From positions 52,936,897-53,000,896 of the forward strand of contig CM028330.1 in the NCBI GenBank assembly GCA_016647705.1: a stretch of 64,000 nt of DNA, written 5' to 3'. The first letter of the stretch is position 1. The number at the start of each line of letters is the position of its first letter. Shown one piece after another: positions 35,201-47,752 of the stretch. This stretch comes from Eucommia ulmoides. Its lineage: Eukaryota > Streptophyta > Magnoliopsida > Garryales > Eucommiaceae. The position numbers and the translations under genes are program-made. The notes beneath the pieces are model-generated. The model ran no database searches, had not been told where the DNA came from, and saw only the letters and a list, made by a program, of their open reading frames with translations.

Positions 35201-38200
35201 GAAATCAACTGTTAAAAGGCTCAAAATCTCAAAAAATTAAAAGAAGTGCATGAATCTATGTAACTCAATTCCTAAGACACCGCTTTGGCAACATTTTTTT
35301 AAGTATTTTTTTTTTTGGCTTAAAAGCAAGAAAGTAGTTGATTGTGGTAGCGTTTATTTTGCAATTAATAAAAGTGCCTTCACCAATTTTCAAAGTAAAA
35401 ACATTATTTTAAAGTATTTTTTTTATATATAGAAAAGCAAAACATAGTTACTTTTTGCTTCTTCGATTTTTATATTTAAAAATATCGATAAACTAAGACC
35501 TCTACATCAATTTTTTTCAACCATCAACAAAATTCTTTTAAAACATGATTTTAACTATTTTTTCTTTAAAAAAATGGCAAAAAAATGTTTATTTTTCGCT
35601 TCTTCGATTTTTATATTTAAAAAAATTGATGGACTAGGACATCTACACCAAATTTTCTTGACCATCTATTAAATTTGTTTAAAACAATACTACGATATTA
35701 CATTTATTATATAAAATGCACTTTTGATTTTTATTTTGGCTTTTAAATAGAAGCACTTTTTTTTTGTTTAATTAACTTTTTATTATAAAACACATTACCA
35801 AATGATACCAATTAAAGTCAAAAATAAAACCAACATACATTTACGGGAAAAAAATAGTACTTAAAATCAGATTTTATACCTTGTATAGAGTCTGTATGAG
35901 AAGCTTTTCATCAAAAGACCAGCTGGTTGTGCGCTTGAGAGGAGCTGGAAAGACGAATAATTCAGAAAGTGAAAAGATTCATTAACAAGATCTTCAGCTT
36001 AAGCACAAAAAGTAGCATTTTTTCTTCGATATTTATATTTCAAGAGATCAATCTAGGACCTTTCTACCCAATAGAGATATTATATAGGATAATAACAAGA
36101 TATAGTCACCGCACTCTCAAACGTATTCCTGATTTTTTTGCTTCTACTGTTAAGTAAAATTATTTTTTGACAGAATTTTTTGACAGGTTTAACTTTTCTT
36201 GGTATCAAAAACACTTTAAAAGTGTTACCAAATGGTGCCTAAATGAATTTACTATCAATCAGATTATTTCACGAACTCAAGAGTTTTTAGCAGAGACCTG
36301 GATTTCCAGAAGTGCCAGGTGAAGTAAGACTATTCAGATTGGCTGCAGCAGATGCATTTCTACGAAGTTTTGGCGGATTAGGAGAAATTTCTGCTCCACT
36401 GCTAAAAGAAGCAATAGTAAGAATTAGACCTAATAATAATAATTGAAAAAAAAAATGCTATAAGCCATATATTCCATGTTACCAATTATAAAAAATATGC
36501 CACACTATACCTTGATCCAATATCAGAACTGCTGCTTTGTCTACGTAATGTGCCTGCATGAAAAGATTCCACATGGAAATGGACATTCACTTTCAAGGCA
36601 AGAACTACTAAGAGAAGTACACAATACATTCAAACCACGCTGAGCCAGAAATTAAGACAGATAAAAAAAAAAAAAAATATAATGGTGTTTATTGTAAATC
36701 TTCTAAAAATACAAGGGTAGAAAGTGAATATTTTACAACTTCAAAGGGGGGGTAGAAATTGGCTATTCGCACACAAACACGTACTTTCTTCAAAAAAAAA
36801 TTCGTGTCACTTTGCTCCATCTAAATTATACATAAACAATATAACTAAAGCGCGGGGGGAAACTAACCACTTAAAAAAAACGATATTTAGACAACATGGA
36901 CCGCATATGACTTATGCTAGTACTGTGTAAAGTTAACATGTGCATTTGTCCTAGAATAAAAGTCTATGCAGAAGAAAATAATGATTTCATCCTAGCCAGT
37001 AGAAATCCCGATCAAAAGAGAAACACTTAACTTCTCCATAATGTATAGTCAAGTGAAGAAAAAAAATTGTAGTTAGAAAATGACAAGCTTTCAGTAGTGT
37101 AGAACACAGATCATACCTTTAGTTTCTTCCCTTGGTTGCAGCACCGAAAGGGATCCAAATAAACCAGATATACGATCCAGAGTTGATTCCGAAATGGACC
37201 TTTTGAAAAACTATGAACACAAAATGGTAAGTGAAGGAAATACATGTAACATAGTTCACGCGTTGGGTTGTTTCCAAAGACGTGCGCACTCGCGCACACA
37301 CACACATATATATTGCCAAAATAAATTAATGGACTCACAGAATCTTTGTTGCCACTTCCATACTTGTTCTGAATCTGTTGAAAACAAATTAGAACTTTAG
37401 TACAACAAGTAAAAACCAGAGTAAATTAACAGATGTGAACTCACCTTTAGTGAAAAGTCGGTTAAATCTAGTAACAGCAATTTCGCTCCAAAGTAATGAG
37501 CTAAAGCCTTTGCAAGTATCTGCTGGTAAAGTTCTTTGACATGTAAAATAAAGTGATCAGTTAAAGTTAATGACTAATGATTTATTATGAACAGAACAAT
37601 TAATATTAAACAAGAAAAAAAACTAATAGAAACCAACCCGCAGGGCCAGAGAGCAGGATAGTGCGACTAGCAGGAGAAAGGTTCCGTGTGTGCTTTGAAA
37701 ATTCAGCTTTCTTCAAATGAACAAAAGCAGCACTTGTAAGCAACACCCTCGTCTGTTCACTGTTATGTGACAAACAAAAAAAAAACATGAGTATGCAAAG
37801 GGATATAAACAAGAACATTTTCTACTTGAAACATTAAAATATTATTTACATTTTTGTGAACAAATTAATCAACTGTTCACAATCAAAAAAACAGAGGCAT
37901 GGGAAATTGTAATAGGAGAAAAAATAATAATTTATTCAAAAATACTTAGGTTTTATCCGTTACGATATTTAGTCATTGTACTTTAATAGGCTTCAACTTG
38001 CTGAACTGAATATTTGTTTTAAGAAGGCTAAGCAACATGCGACAATTTCCAACAATGAGTGGAAATGTGACAACTTCCAACAATGAGTTGAAATGTGACA
38101 ACTAAGGATAAATCATTTTCGAGTATATTTATCAACTTATATGTAAAGTTCCAAACTTGCACAAGAATCGTTCAGATTACTAACAACAAAATCAATGTGA

Positions 38201-39028
38201 AGGAATAGGTTAAGGGGAAGAAAAAATAAAATGAAACGGAGAAAAGTCCGATAATACTCATTATGATTGATGTACGCCCCTTGAAACATGAAAATAAGAA
38301 CAAAATGAATCGATTGTATTTCATTCTGTTAAACCAATCATCATAACATAAAGATCACAAAATTTCTATGAAACAAAGTCCGATGTTTCATGGTACCCGA
38401 ATGCCCTAAAGCAAAATGTGCAAAAACAGTAACACGTGAACAACTTCTCAAGTTAAGATACATATATATTAATTATATGAATCACACACTTCATATATAT
38501 GAATCACATATATCATATATAGGCACAACAGTAAAAGAAGATTTATGCAAAACAAATGCACAAAGCAGGAAGACAAGTGCGAGACAGAATGAGTATCAAT
38601 CCTCAAAAATAATTCATTCTAAAACCGATCTAAGCATACCCTCAAATGTGTGTATTGATCCGCATCCACAGTTGCGAGCAAACAAAATCAAAATAAACTG
38701 TAGAATAATCAGGTGGTCTAGATCATGTAATGCTCAAAGGCACAAAATATCAACAATAAACAACACATAATACGTTTTTAAGTGCTGGATTTTAAGTTAA
38801 TGGGGAGCTTTAGAGTCACCTTAGGTAGTAAGGAAACTCATCGAAGGTGACGTTGCTATCCCTTCCATCAACGATGAGATTAAGCATTTCTTGCTCCATT
38901 ACCAGTGGTGTTACCGACGAATTAGCTCCGGTCCATTTGTTAACCGTTTGTCCAGATGCCAATCCAATCCCCACACCAACGCCTATTCCCACGCCCAACG
39001 CTGACATTATCATGGACTTCTGCTCCAT
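29240..39028 (-). CDS. DAA1: DAA1-like AAA ATPase, 16 exons, 831 aa
   Basis: Exons on the - strand: 39028-38820, 37759-37638, 37533-37445, 37368-37339, 37210-37117, 36553-36511, 36401-36298, 35944-35880, 35192-34696, 33871-33784, 33686-33546, 32698-32133, 31756-31618, 31529-31461, 30376-30251 and 29353-29240. Every junction is GT-AG and phase-consistent, giving 2496 bp. The protein starts MEQKS with a Gly/Val-rich hydrophobic segment (residues about 8-26). A degenerate ATPase-like region (LLSGPAELYQQ) lies near residue 105. The active AAA domain has Walker A GPPGTGKT (561-568), Walker B IIFVDE (616-621) and RRFERR arginine fingers (678-683). It ends [13 protein letters not shown], typical of the plant MSP1/ATAD1-related group. 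Length fits Arabidopsis DAA1 (recalled as about 829 aa). The exact paralogue within this group is less certain than the family. Confidence 0.93.
29446..29846. mobile_element. MITE with a second MITE nested inside it (last intron of the AAA gene)
   Basis: The outer element starts AAGGGTGCCTTTGGGTGAGG and ends CAAATACCACCCAAATGCACTC, an inverted pair. Inside (about 29515-29750) lies another inverted-repeat element with ends TTTTGCACTTCACACCC and GGGGTGAAAAGCAAAA and a core GTCATAAAAAATGA. Its relative is at 55558-55817. Confidence 0.65.
29915..31430. repeat. Cluster of short MITEs (AAGGGTGCGTTTGG type) in introns 14-15 of the AAA gene
   Basis: Complete or partial copies of a short hAT-like or similar MITE with ends AAGGTGCGTTTGG…GAGGTATTTGAA and the inverted form lie near 29915-30050, 30449-30572, 30900-31000, 31165-31290 and 31267-31430. 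Poly-C/poly-A tracts lie at 30628-30658 and 30699-30722. They interrupt no exon (30376-30251 is intact). Confidence 0.6.
33379..33454. mobile_element. 76-bp MITE-like hairpin in the intron before the 566-bp AAA exon
   Basis: TAGAGTGCGTTTGGATGAGG at the left is matched by the inverted form ending CGAACGCACTCTA at the right, forming an almost perfect hairpin of about 76 bp. It belongs to the same family as the cluster at 29.9-31.4 kb. Confidence 0.7.
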
Positions 39029-39647
39029 CGCGCTTCACAAAATTGAACCTTCTGCAAATAATTCGAACTCCAAAGCAGAAATAATCAACTCGATCGCCAA
39101 ATAGAGGACCAAAAGGACCGCCTAATCAAGGTTTAAACGCGAAATCGGACCTCTCAGTTACGAAGAACAGAGTATGAGTTTGAATTGGTTACGATTGATG
39201 GAGATACGAAAGCATCTAGGTAACCTAATATTGAATTAATCGTTGAAATTCCAGACCCAAAAAAAGAACAATCAAAATCCAACGATAAGACCTCCGTTGC
39301 ACGAAATCTTTAATTTCTTCCTTTTTCAACTTTCCGAGGCGCAAAATTTCTTCACCGCAGTTCTTCTCTATCACTTATTTGTGGAATCTCTCTCTCCTCT
39401 TTTTCTCTCTCTCACACATACACATCCACGAAATTTCTGGTTCCTCTCGTTTCCCTGATCGATCGCTGCTTCAGACCTTTCTATAGCAACCGAAACACGC
39501 GGATCTCACAGGTCCGAAAACAAGGCCGCGAACACCGTCAACCTCGGAGACACTTTTCGAATTCCACGGCGACTACAGACGGCGGTTGTCAGCGGAGAAT
39601 GAGGGTTTCGAGTGTCAAAATGAGCGGAAGGTGGTGGAGGATGCGGT

Positions 39648-39655
39648 TATATAGT
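39648..39655 (-). promoter_or_regulatory. Candidate TATA box of the AAA ATPase gene
   Basis: CTATATAA on the - strand, about 620 bp upstream of the ATG. It lies at the border of GC-richer DNA with CT/GA-rich leader sequence (about 39370-39430 on the + strand). The position would give a long leader, perhaps with an intron. This is a sequence match only. Confidence 0.4.
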
Positions 39656-39974
39656 AGCTCTGTACCGTACAAGTGACTGTGGTTCCCGCTTTGACAGGCC
39701 TCGATAGTTTAAACATTATTTATCATGAAGCAATTTCACAATTAGCCCCTGAAGTTGAAGAATATTCTTATTTAGTCCTTATAATTTCAATTTTTCTGAT
39801 TAAATACTTAGCTTTACATTTTTTTTCAATTAGATCCTTTTCATTTTCTCCATAACCATTTTTCATTATATTTGAATTCTACAATTAAGATGCTTTTTCT
39901 TCACCATTAGATAGCGTTTGGGAGTACATAATTGAAAGTTGAAATAAATATGTATCATTTTTGTTATAAGCATT

Positions 39975-40640
39975 CATTTCTAATTCAAATTTCATGGCTC
40001 GAATTCAATGAAGTCAAACGTGACCTTAGTTGTTTTCACTCGACACTTGGTCTTTTTTCGTCTAATCAAAGACATTTTCCATTTGTTTTTTATTCTTTTA
40101 ATGTAAAAACGTGACATTACTAATTTTCACTTGATATTCAGTCATTTTTTGTTCAATCACAAATATTTTCAAATTGCTATTTTTTAATTCTTTTAACATA
40201 AAACGTGACTTTACTGGTTTTTACTTGATATTCAATCTTTTTTTTTTTTTTTCAAAGATATTTTTAATTTAATTTTTTTTTATTGTAAAACTATGACCTT
40301 ACTGGTTTTTACTCGTTATTCAGTTTTTTTTTTTTCAATCACAATATTCTCAATTTAATTTTAATTTTTTATTCTTTTATTGTAAAAATGTGACCTTACT
40401 GGTTTTCGCTCGATATTTTTTTTTTTTTCCAATCGCAGATATTCTCAAATTAATTTAGATTTTTTATTCATGTAAAAACGCGACTCGCTATTCAGTCTTT
40501 TTTTTGTCCAATCACAGATATTCTCAAATTAATTTTTATTTTTTATTCTTTTAATGTAAAAATGCGATTCAAGATTCAGTCTTTTTTGTCCAATCATAGA
40601 TAATTTCAAATTATTTTTTATTTTTTGTTATCAATTTTTA
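39975..40640. repeat. Minisatellite of about 90 bp, seven diverged copies
   Basis: A unit with (TTTTAATGTAAAAACGTGAC), CTTACTGGTTTT, TTCAGTCTTTTTT and CAATCACAGATATTCTCAAA recurs. The GTGAC-type landmark is at about 40020, 40111, 40205, 40294, 40391, 40481 and 40564 (spacing 83-97 bp). It lies upstream of the AAA ATPase promoter. Confidence 0.8.
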
Positions 40641-41876
40641 CAATTTCGTCACCAATTTTTACATTTTGATCACAAATTAATCCAAAAAAAATCATTCATA
40701 ATTCAACAAAAAAATGGGATGATTGACCGAAAGTCCCAAATAACATACCTAATTTTAAAAAAAAATCGCTTAAAATATAAGTTTTAATTTAGTTCTTTAA
40801 GTTAGATTCGACTTGAGTTTTAATCATACATATGCAAGTATTGTAGAAGAACTTTGGTGAGTAAATTCGTATTATAATAAATATTAGTTACAATTTAATA
40901 ATTATAATATATTTTCATATATTTGTGTATTTTTTGTTACATATATGTACGTAATATTAGTTACATGTTACAATTACATATATTTGTGTAATATTTGTGA
41001 TATTTAACAAATATTTATACACAAAAAATAGTTTAATATTAATTACATGTATTTGTGTACATTTAGTTATATGTAATTAATTACATATATTTTGTATGAT
41101 TTTTGTTACATTTAACAAATTTTTACACACAAATTCGTTACATGTTATAAAATACAGTAATATTTGTTACATTTAACAAAAATTTACACACAAAATAATT
41201 ACACATAATTGCGCGTGTGCAAACGCGTGTATTGGACTTCCGTCTTTTTTAAATAGACGGGACTAAAATACAAGTTACTTCCGCCTCTGAAATTTTTTAA
41301 AATTAAGGATGAAATAAGGGATCTGCTACCGAATGACTCAAAAAAAAATGGTAGCAAATTTGAATTGGAGTAATAGAATGATAAAATCTGGAATAACAAA
41401 AACCCAAATTAATTGTTAATTATCCTAATTTAAAATAAGTGAAAAAAAATATACTTTTATAACTTATAACCAAGGCAAATCATATAAAATTTTAGTGATC
41501 AATTTGAAACTATCCCTAAAATATAAGCACCAAAGGCAAAAAAAATAATCTAGAAATGGATCTTTGACACGGCAATTTGGACGGCTGACAGTTGATGCTT
41601 AAGGTGGGCGACGCTACAGTGGATAATTTCTTTTTGTTTTTATTGAAGGCGTAAGAGAGAGACATATGGGGGGGCGGGGAAGTACAAGGTAATAGAGTAC
41701 AGAAATTGATGTAACGGTCTGATTGGCGCCGAAATGAACAGCCAATCAGATTTGAGCATTTGGAGAGTAGCCAGACCGAAATGACGTATTTGCCCCTTAT
41801 CTCTAACAGATATTTTTCCAACAAATAAAAAATAAAATAAAATAATTCATTCCTTTCTATATAGATCCTTTAAGGT
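40641..41876. other. AT-rich intergenic DNA, no gene seen
   Basis: The part at about 40860-41210 is built from loose repeats of TTACATATATTTGTGTA and AACAAATTTTTACACA, which are near-inverse to each other. The rest has no recognisable feature. Confidence 0.5.
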
Positions 41877-42237
41877 ATGTTTGGTTCCAAGGAGGGGCAA
41901 TTTTTATTTTTTTTTTATTTTTTTTAATATTGTTTGGTTGGAAAGAAAAATGAAAAGATATAAAATAATTTAATATTTTGTCCTCATATATTCCAAAAAA
42001 AAATTAAAAAATCAATTATTAAGAGTATAATTGTAATTTTGATATCCAAAATAATTTTTCTCTGTTTTCCTCCTAAATTTTTTTTGGGGAGGAAAATTTG
42101 TCTCGAAATTTGTGTTTTATTCTTTCCATTTTCATTCCCCTTCCATTTTCTTTCCATACCAAACACAATTTTTTTTCATTTTTCCTTATATTTTTCATTC
42201 CCCTTCCATTTTCCATCCATACCAAACACACCCTTAG
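41877..42237. mobile_element. MITE with TGTTTGG-type inverted ends
   Basis: AAGGTATGTTTGGTT at the left and ACCAAACACACCCTT at the right. The right part contains an internal duplicate of the end (CATACCAAACACAATTTTTT near 42155). The target duplication is unclear. Confidence 0.6.
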
Positions 42238-42291
42238 ATTCATCTGATATCCCGGCTATTCGCAGAACGTGAGAAGCAACAATATATACCA

Positions 42292-42458
42292 ATAAGGTGT
42301 AGTTCAAGTGACAAGACACACTTGAGTTAAAATAGTTGAGGGGCCTCTGTAAGGTCAGGAGTTCGAATCTGTAAAAATCACATGTTGGAAGGGGTAACCA
42401 CGCACTCTGAACGAGATAGTTTTTCACCATGTGTGGGTAGAGGGACGCTTATGAATAT

Positions 42459-42462
<4 letters not shown>
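42292..42462 (+). mobile_element. tRNA-derived SINE with (AT)n tail
   Basis: A Pol III A-box-like GTAGTTCAAGTGAC (about 42298-42311) and a B-box-like GAGTTCGAATCT (42359-42370) are spaced as in tRNA-derived SINEs. A non-coding body follows, then an (AT)n run at 42463-42504. Family not identified. Confidence 0.65.

Positions 42463-42504
<42 letters not shown>
42463..42504. repeat. (AT)n microsatellite
   Basis: About 21 AT units directly after the SINE body. Confidence 0.95.
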
Positions 42505-42508
<4 letters not shown>

Positions 42509-44134
42509 TTTTTTTTTATTTTCCGATCGCCTCTACCCTCCCTTTCTATCTATTCAAGGGATGGAGGAGCAGAGCTTTTAGTTTTTTCGTGTTGTGAAAT
42601 AATTGAACGATGAAAAAAGATGGTGAGTGTCTGATCGAACAAATTGAAAAAATTATTTTAATATTTATATAAATATTTAAATAAATCAGGATAATTTATG
42701 TAAATTTTGAAAGGTTCTAATTCCTTTTCAGTAAAACTATAGGCATAAAAAAAATTTAACTGTTAATACATGTAACAATTTAGACAATTTGTTTAAAACA
42801 CATGTCAAAGGAAATAAATTTGATGACTAATCTTCATCTGATTTTTTTGATCTAATGATTATGGCATGACAATTTGTGTCATTGTTGCTTGATTTTTTTT
42901 ATCGTCGGGCCGATTTTATATAGGGTATTACAAAAAATGTTAGATCCTACTCCGACTCTATAGTTGGGTCCTAATATTTTGCTCAAATCTTGTAATATAA
43001 TTTTTTTATAATTAAAAAAATAAATATTAAAATACAAATAAAAATTATAAAATACATTTATCCACATTCCACACTAAAAAAAAATACATTCAACCATACC
43101 CCAATAAAATAAAATGAATATATATAGAGAGAGATATTAATTAATGGTCGGGCCGGCCCTAAAATAAAATGGTTGTGCCCAAACCCAACCCAATCCTAAA
43201 ATTGATTGGGACTATATTTCTCGACCCTGACCCTACGTATGGGCACAAAATGCTCAAAATTTAAACCCAAACCCTAAAAAAAGGTACCGAGCTAGGAGGG
43301 CCCTCGGCCCATGACCATACCGATCTCTCACTCTCAGGTAAAAGTTCCTCTTTCAATAAAGTACACTGACATGGTCCCAATAAGATAAATCTAGGGATTG
43401 ACTGACCTTAGATCGTTATTTAGATAAGGGATTTGAAGTAAGGATTTCGATTAAGGGAAAGAATTTTTGAAATTTCTACATTTAAATTCTTTGTTTGGCT
43501 ACCCTCAAAAGGGTTCTGTATAATTTCAAATGATTTGAAGTTGAAATTTAAAAAGGGTCTAAAATGACATTTCCAAATCTTTCAAAAACAAGTTTTTGCA
43601 AATTCACTGAATAAGGAATTTACCTTCGACTTCTTATCTCTCGTGGAAGAATGTTGTTTTTTCTTTTTAATTTAAATTATTTGTTTGCTAAAAAAAAAAA
43701 GTTCAAAATTCTAATCTAAATAAAGAATTTATACATGATAGGATTTTGAAATTCAGAATTTTAAAATTCCGTCATTAATAAAATCCAGAGATTCATCTAA
43801 ATTAGTTACCAAGTCTCTTTAAAGTAACAATTTTTTCTTTTTGTTTTGTTTTACAGTAAGACAGTAAGATGTCTTCGGATCAATTTACGCACACCTCGAC
43901 TAATCATTATTTGGATAATCTTAAGGGCGCACTCTCCCATATCGACCTAATCCATTTAGTATTTTTAAGATTTAATTAGAAAAGTAGAAAATCAACCTCT
44001 AAAAAAAAAAAAAGAAAAAATAATAATAAATAAAGCATTTCCCCTGACAGCCAGACAAACACCTATCGGGTGAAGCAACAAGTTTTAATACATAATGAGA
44101 AAATAAATTTTCTACTAATAATAAGACACAAAAG
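42505..44134. other. Intergenic DNA, no gene seen
   Basis: AT-rich. Around 43145-43310 is a C-rich stretch with GGGCCGGCCC and repeated AACCCAACCC-like motifs, which looks repeat-derived. Nothing else can be assigned. Confidence 0.5.
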
Positions 44135-44218
44135 GTCAGGATGGCCGAGTGGTCTAAGGCGCCAGACTCAAGTTCTGGTCCTCTAACGAGGGCGTGGGTT
44201 CAAACCCCACTTCTGACA
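44135..44218 (+). tRNA. tRNA-Leu (anticodon CAA)
   Basis: An 84-nt cloverleaf: acceptor GTCAGGA pairs with TTCTGAC plus discriminator A. D arm GCCGAGTGGTCTAAGGC, anticodon loop CTCAAGT (CAA), a long variable arm (TCCTCTAACGAGGG) typical of class II leucine tRNAs, and a T arm with GTTCAAACC. No intron. CCA is not encoded. A TTTT Pol III terminator lies at 44230-44233. All stems look intact, so it is probably functional. Confidence 0.94.
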
Positions 44219-44229
44219 ATTAATTTCCC

Positions 44230-44233
44230 TTTT
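44230..44233 (+). terminator. Pol III terminator of tRNA-Leu
   Basis: T4 run 12 bases after the mature tRNA 3' end. Confidence 0.75.
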
Positions 44234-44833
44234 CGGGCTTTTGACATTTTGTAACCTGAAGTTTTACTAAAATTTCATTTTGGTCCCCATAATTTTGATT
44301 TACATATATAACATCTCAATTTGTTTTAATCATCCCATTATAGTCCAAGACATTGTCTGTTTTGTAATTTTGGACGAAAAATACATTGCCATGTACTTGT
44401 TTATTTTTAAAAAGGTTTTATGGTCAATTTTAGTTTCTTCCTTCCCACCCATCAAAATATATACATGTAAGAGTCGTAATATTTCTCAGTCGTTTAATGT
44501 CCAAAACAAAAGAACAGTTTAGATTAAATCAAAATTTAATATAAATATAAAATATGTATATATTTTAACCTTGACCTTTTTATAAATCAGAACATATTTT
44601 ACATTTGAGATATTTTTAACCATTGAATTAGATATCTAAAAGATAAGATTAAAAGATTTTAGGAATTATTTTTAGTCAGATTAAAATTATGAAACTTCCA
44701 CGAAGTATCTCGGCGAATAAATAACTTTTGATTATAGATAATGAAAGTCTCAACAAACTATGCAAGTGCATATTTTATATTTGCGATATAAAAAATTAAA
44801 TGTTGTACTTTACTTTGAACAGCGTAGAGTCAG

Positions 44834-47752
44834 TACTATTAAGGGAAAATAATATTTTTGGTTCTTGGCAAATGGTTCGGGTGCTCAATTGGCCCTCGAT
44901 ATTTGTAAGTCGATATATTGGATTCTTAACATTTCAAAATTGTTTCAAATTGACCCATGAGACAGATTTTGTTAAATCAAAGTAACGGAGAACGTCTCAT
45001 TAAAGACATTTCAGTCATTTAACCATTCTTTAATTATTAACATATATTAAGGGAGAAAATAAGGTCCAAACCACATGCGAATAAAGTACAATTAAAATCT
45101 CTCTCTCCCTCAACCTCTCGTCTCTCTCTCACTCCCACTCTCACTCTCTACAATCCTCTCTCTCTATGTCGTCACTCTCACGCCGTCTTTTTCATCTCTT
45201 CCGCCGGTGCCGTCACCCTCTTCGCAAGACTCCCCCAACACCAGCGTCCATATCCGGTTTTAGAGAGAGAGTAGAGAGAGAAGTGGAGGTTCACAGAGAG
45301 AGAGAGACCGTCGGAGAGTGGGGAGCCAGTTGATGAAGATTTTTTCGTTGCGGGTTCAAGTATTTATAGGGAGTTTCATCTGGGAACTGGTGGGTTCACG
45401 CTCCGGCGGCATGCGTCGGCGGTCCAAAACTTTCATCTTCATCGTTCAATCTCGCCGTTCTTGCTCACCGCCTCTGCCGTCGCAATCGCCGCTCCTACTC
45501 GTCGCATCATTATCTACCTGCTCTCTATATCACCGCTCATGCTCGTGTCACCTTCTACTCGATGCGGTCTCCATCTCGCCGTCTCGCTCTCTGCTTCTCT
45601 GTCTCTCTTTACTCTCTCTCTAAAACCTCTCTCTCTCCACAATCCTTCTAATTTTCACTATAATTTCACCAAAACTAAATCCTAGAACTCACTGATTTTC
45701 GTTAAAACAATTAATCGAACTGGTTGCATGCGGCGGAAGTTGATGAAGTGGGTCTTGTGAAGAAGGGGTAGAGCATTAAAATGGAAGGGATGGGAGTGGA
45801 CTAAATTACACTTTTACACCTAAACTTTTAATTACATTATATTGTATCTTAATTTTATCCAAATTGTGTACGATAGACTCGGTTAGCTTGCTAAAAACAA
45901 AACATAGTAGAAAATTTCAAAATTTATATGTTCATAGCTTGGTTAAAATTCATCAATATGCAATTGTCCTTGTATAGTATAATTTAATATAAACTTAAGG
46001 GGAGCAAAGTGTAATTAAACGCCCTAGATTAAATTCTCTACGTAGTACATCAGCAAAGCACCTTGCCTCTGATGGTAAATTACACATTTAACCCCTTCAT
46101 TACTTTATTTTGTTGGTTAAATCTCATAATCACAATAAAAAGAAATTGAACATTAATCTAAAACATAGATGATTATTGGGACACAACAATAAAGAACGGT
46201 AATCGAATACATACCTGTTTAGACCATCGCAAGAGATTGAATCTATCGCAGCGGATTACTAATTAGGTCTTCATCCCTATTATCTAGATTTTGTGGTGGC
46301 GGCTCTTAATGGGAAGAAACCCTTAATTTAGACTAGGGAGGGGACCTAGTTATATATATACTAGGATTTCTCATTGGGCCCTCCCATAACGGACTTCAAC
46401 AAAACCCTAAACCTACATTTGTCACTTAACTGGGTATCTACATAAAAGATGCTACAACTCAAATCAAAATATGATCACTGATTATTTAGGCTGCTTAAAT
46501 AATAGACTATCCATTATCCCCTTTTTGTAAAACAATTAATTCAATTAATGTTAGCCCGTAAAAAATATTCCAACATATTTATCATGGTAAATTACATCTT
46601 TTTTACTCAATATCTATATTTCTTTCACCCCACAGCATAAACATTTTAAATGTAGCGTTTTCGTCCTTGAAACTTTAAAATTGCTTTTGGATTGAAAGGC
46701 CAAAGTTTGGAACTTTTGCATAAATTTGGTAGAACACGGACCATAAATTGGTGAAATTGTACCCCAATCCAACTAATTACGTACTATTATGTCCATATCT
46801 TTTGTCCCTTAAATTTGCCCTCGAAGTTGGGAGGTGGGTCAATTTAATATGAATTAAGAGATTTTAGGAGCGATATGTAACCATTTAAAATTTTCGGGTT
46901 AAAGTAAAATAAGTGACCATTTGAAATATGTAACCGTTTAAAGTTTCAAGGACCAAAATGCTACATTTAAAATGATTAGGGTGTGAGGTGAAAGAAATAT
47001 AGATGAATAAAGCAATTAAAAGGGTAAAAAATGTAATTTATCATCAGACTCACTTCTCTCTCTCTCTAAAATATAACTTCTCTCGAACGCCTTCGTGAAC
47101 CGGGGCTCCATTTCCTCCACGAATTTGTTGGTGAACCCAACTCGACTCACATCCCTTATTTGACATTAGAACTTCGTCATTGCTGGCCGAAGTGATGCTC
47201 GTCGAAATGTCATGCGCCACCGACTAAGCGCAAAATTCACCGAAACACTTCGATCGCTTTGGGAATGCGATCGAGTATTTTGGGAGCGATGATTGTGAGA
47301 GAGATGGCGTTGATCTTACAGTGAAAGTTTCGGGCTTGAACAAAGAAGATGAGGACTAAAGTTTCGGGAAAGCGATCGAGTATGGCGATGTTGGATGGCG
47401 ATAGCGACAGCGGCGGCGACGATGGCGATGGAGGAAGACAGGTGAGAGAGTGAGAGAGAGACGAGAGCCTGAGGGAGAGAGAGCTTTTAATTACACTTTA
47501 CTACCCATGTGGTTTTGACCTTTTAAATTTCCCTCCTAAATAAGTGTTAATAATTAAAGAAGGGTTAAATGACCAAAATGCCCTTAAAGAGATGTTCACC
47601 GTTACTTTGACTTAATAGAATTCATCTCAGGGGTCAATTTGGAATAATTTTGAAATGTTAAGAACCCAATGTGTCAACTTTCAAATATCGGGGTCAATTG
47701 AACATCCGAATCATTTTTCAGGGGCCAAAAGAATAATTTTCCCTACTATTAA
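44834..47752. mobile_element. Mutator-like element 2 (non-autonomous), 9-bp TSD
   Basis: The element is 44843-47743, flanked by the exact duplication TACTATTAA (44834-44842 and 47744-47752). Its terminal repeats extend about 200 bp and resemble element 1: GGGAAAATAATATTTTTGG, then TCGGGTGCTCAATTGGCC, and the TAACGGTGAAC end inverted at the right. The interior has CT/GA-rich stretches (45100-45310, 45590-45640, 47440-47480) and open frames near 45318-45685 that I do not recognise. No transposase domain is seen. A smaller inverted-repeat element is nested at about 46590-47046. Confidence 0.9.
46590..47046. mobile_element. MITE nested in Mutator-like element 2, TIR about 95 bp
   Basis: The left end TGGTAAATTACATCTTTTTT, then TATATTTCTTTCACCCCACA and TTTTAAATGTAGCGTTTT, matches the inverse of the right end (…AAAATGCTACATTTAAAAT…, …GTGAAAGAAATATA…, …AATGTAATTTATCA). 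A related end also occurs near 46070, so two copies may overlap. Confidence 0.65.

Noticed and set aside
44095-44134. An upstream tRNA promoter element beyond the gene
   Set aside because: No convincing motif. Internal A and B boxes suffice for a tRNA gene.
45318-45685. Frames of 74-101 codons in Mutator-like element 2
   Set aside because: Arg/Ser/Leu-rich from CT-rich DNA. I recognise no domain, so no gene is claimed, though a captured fragment cannot be excluded.
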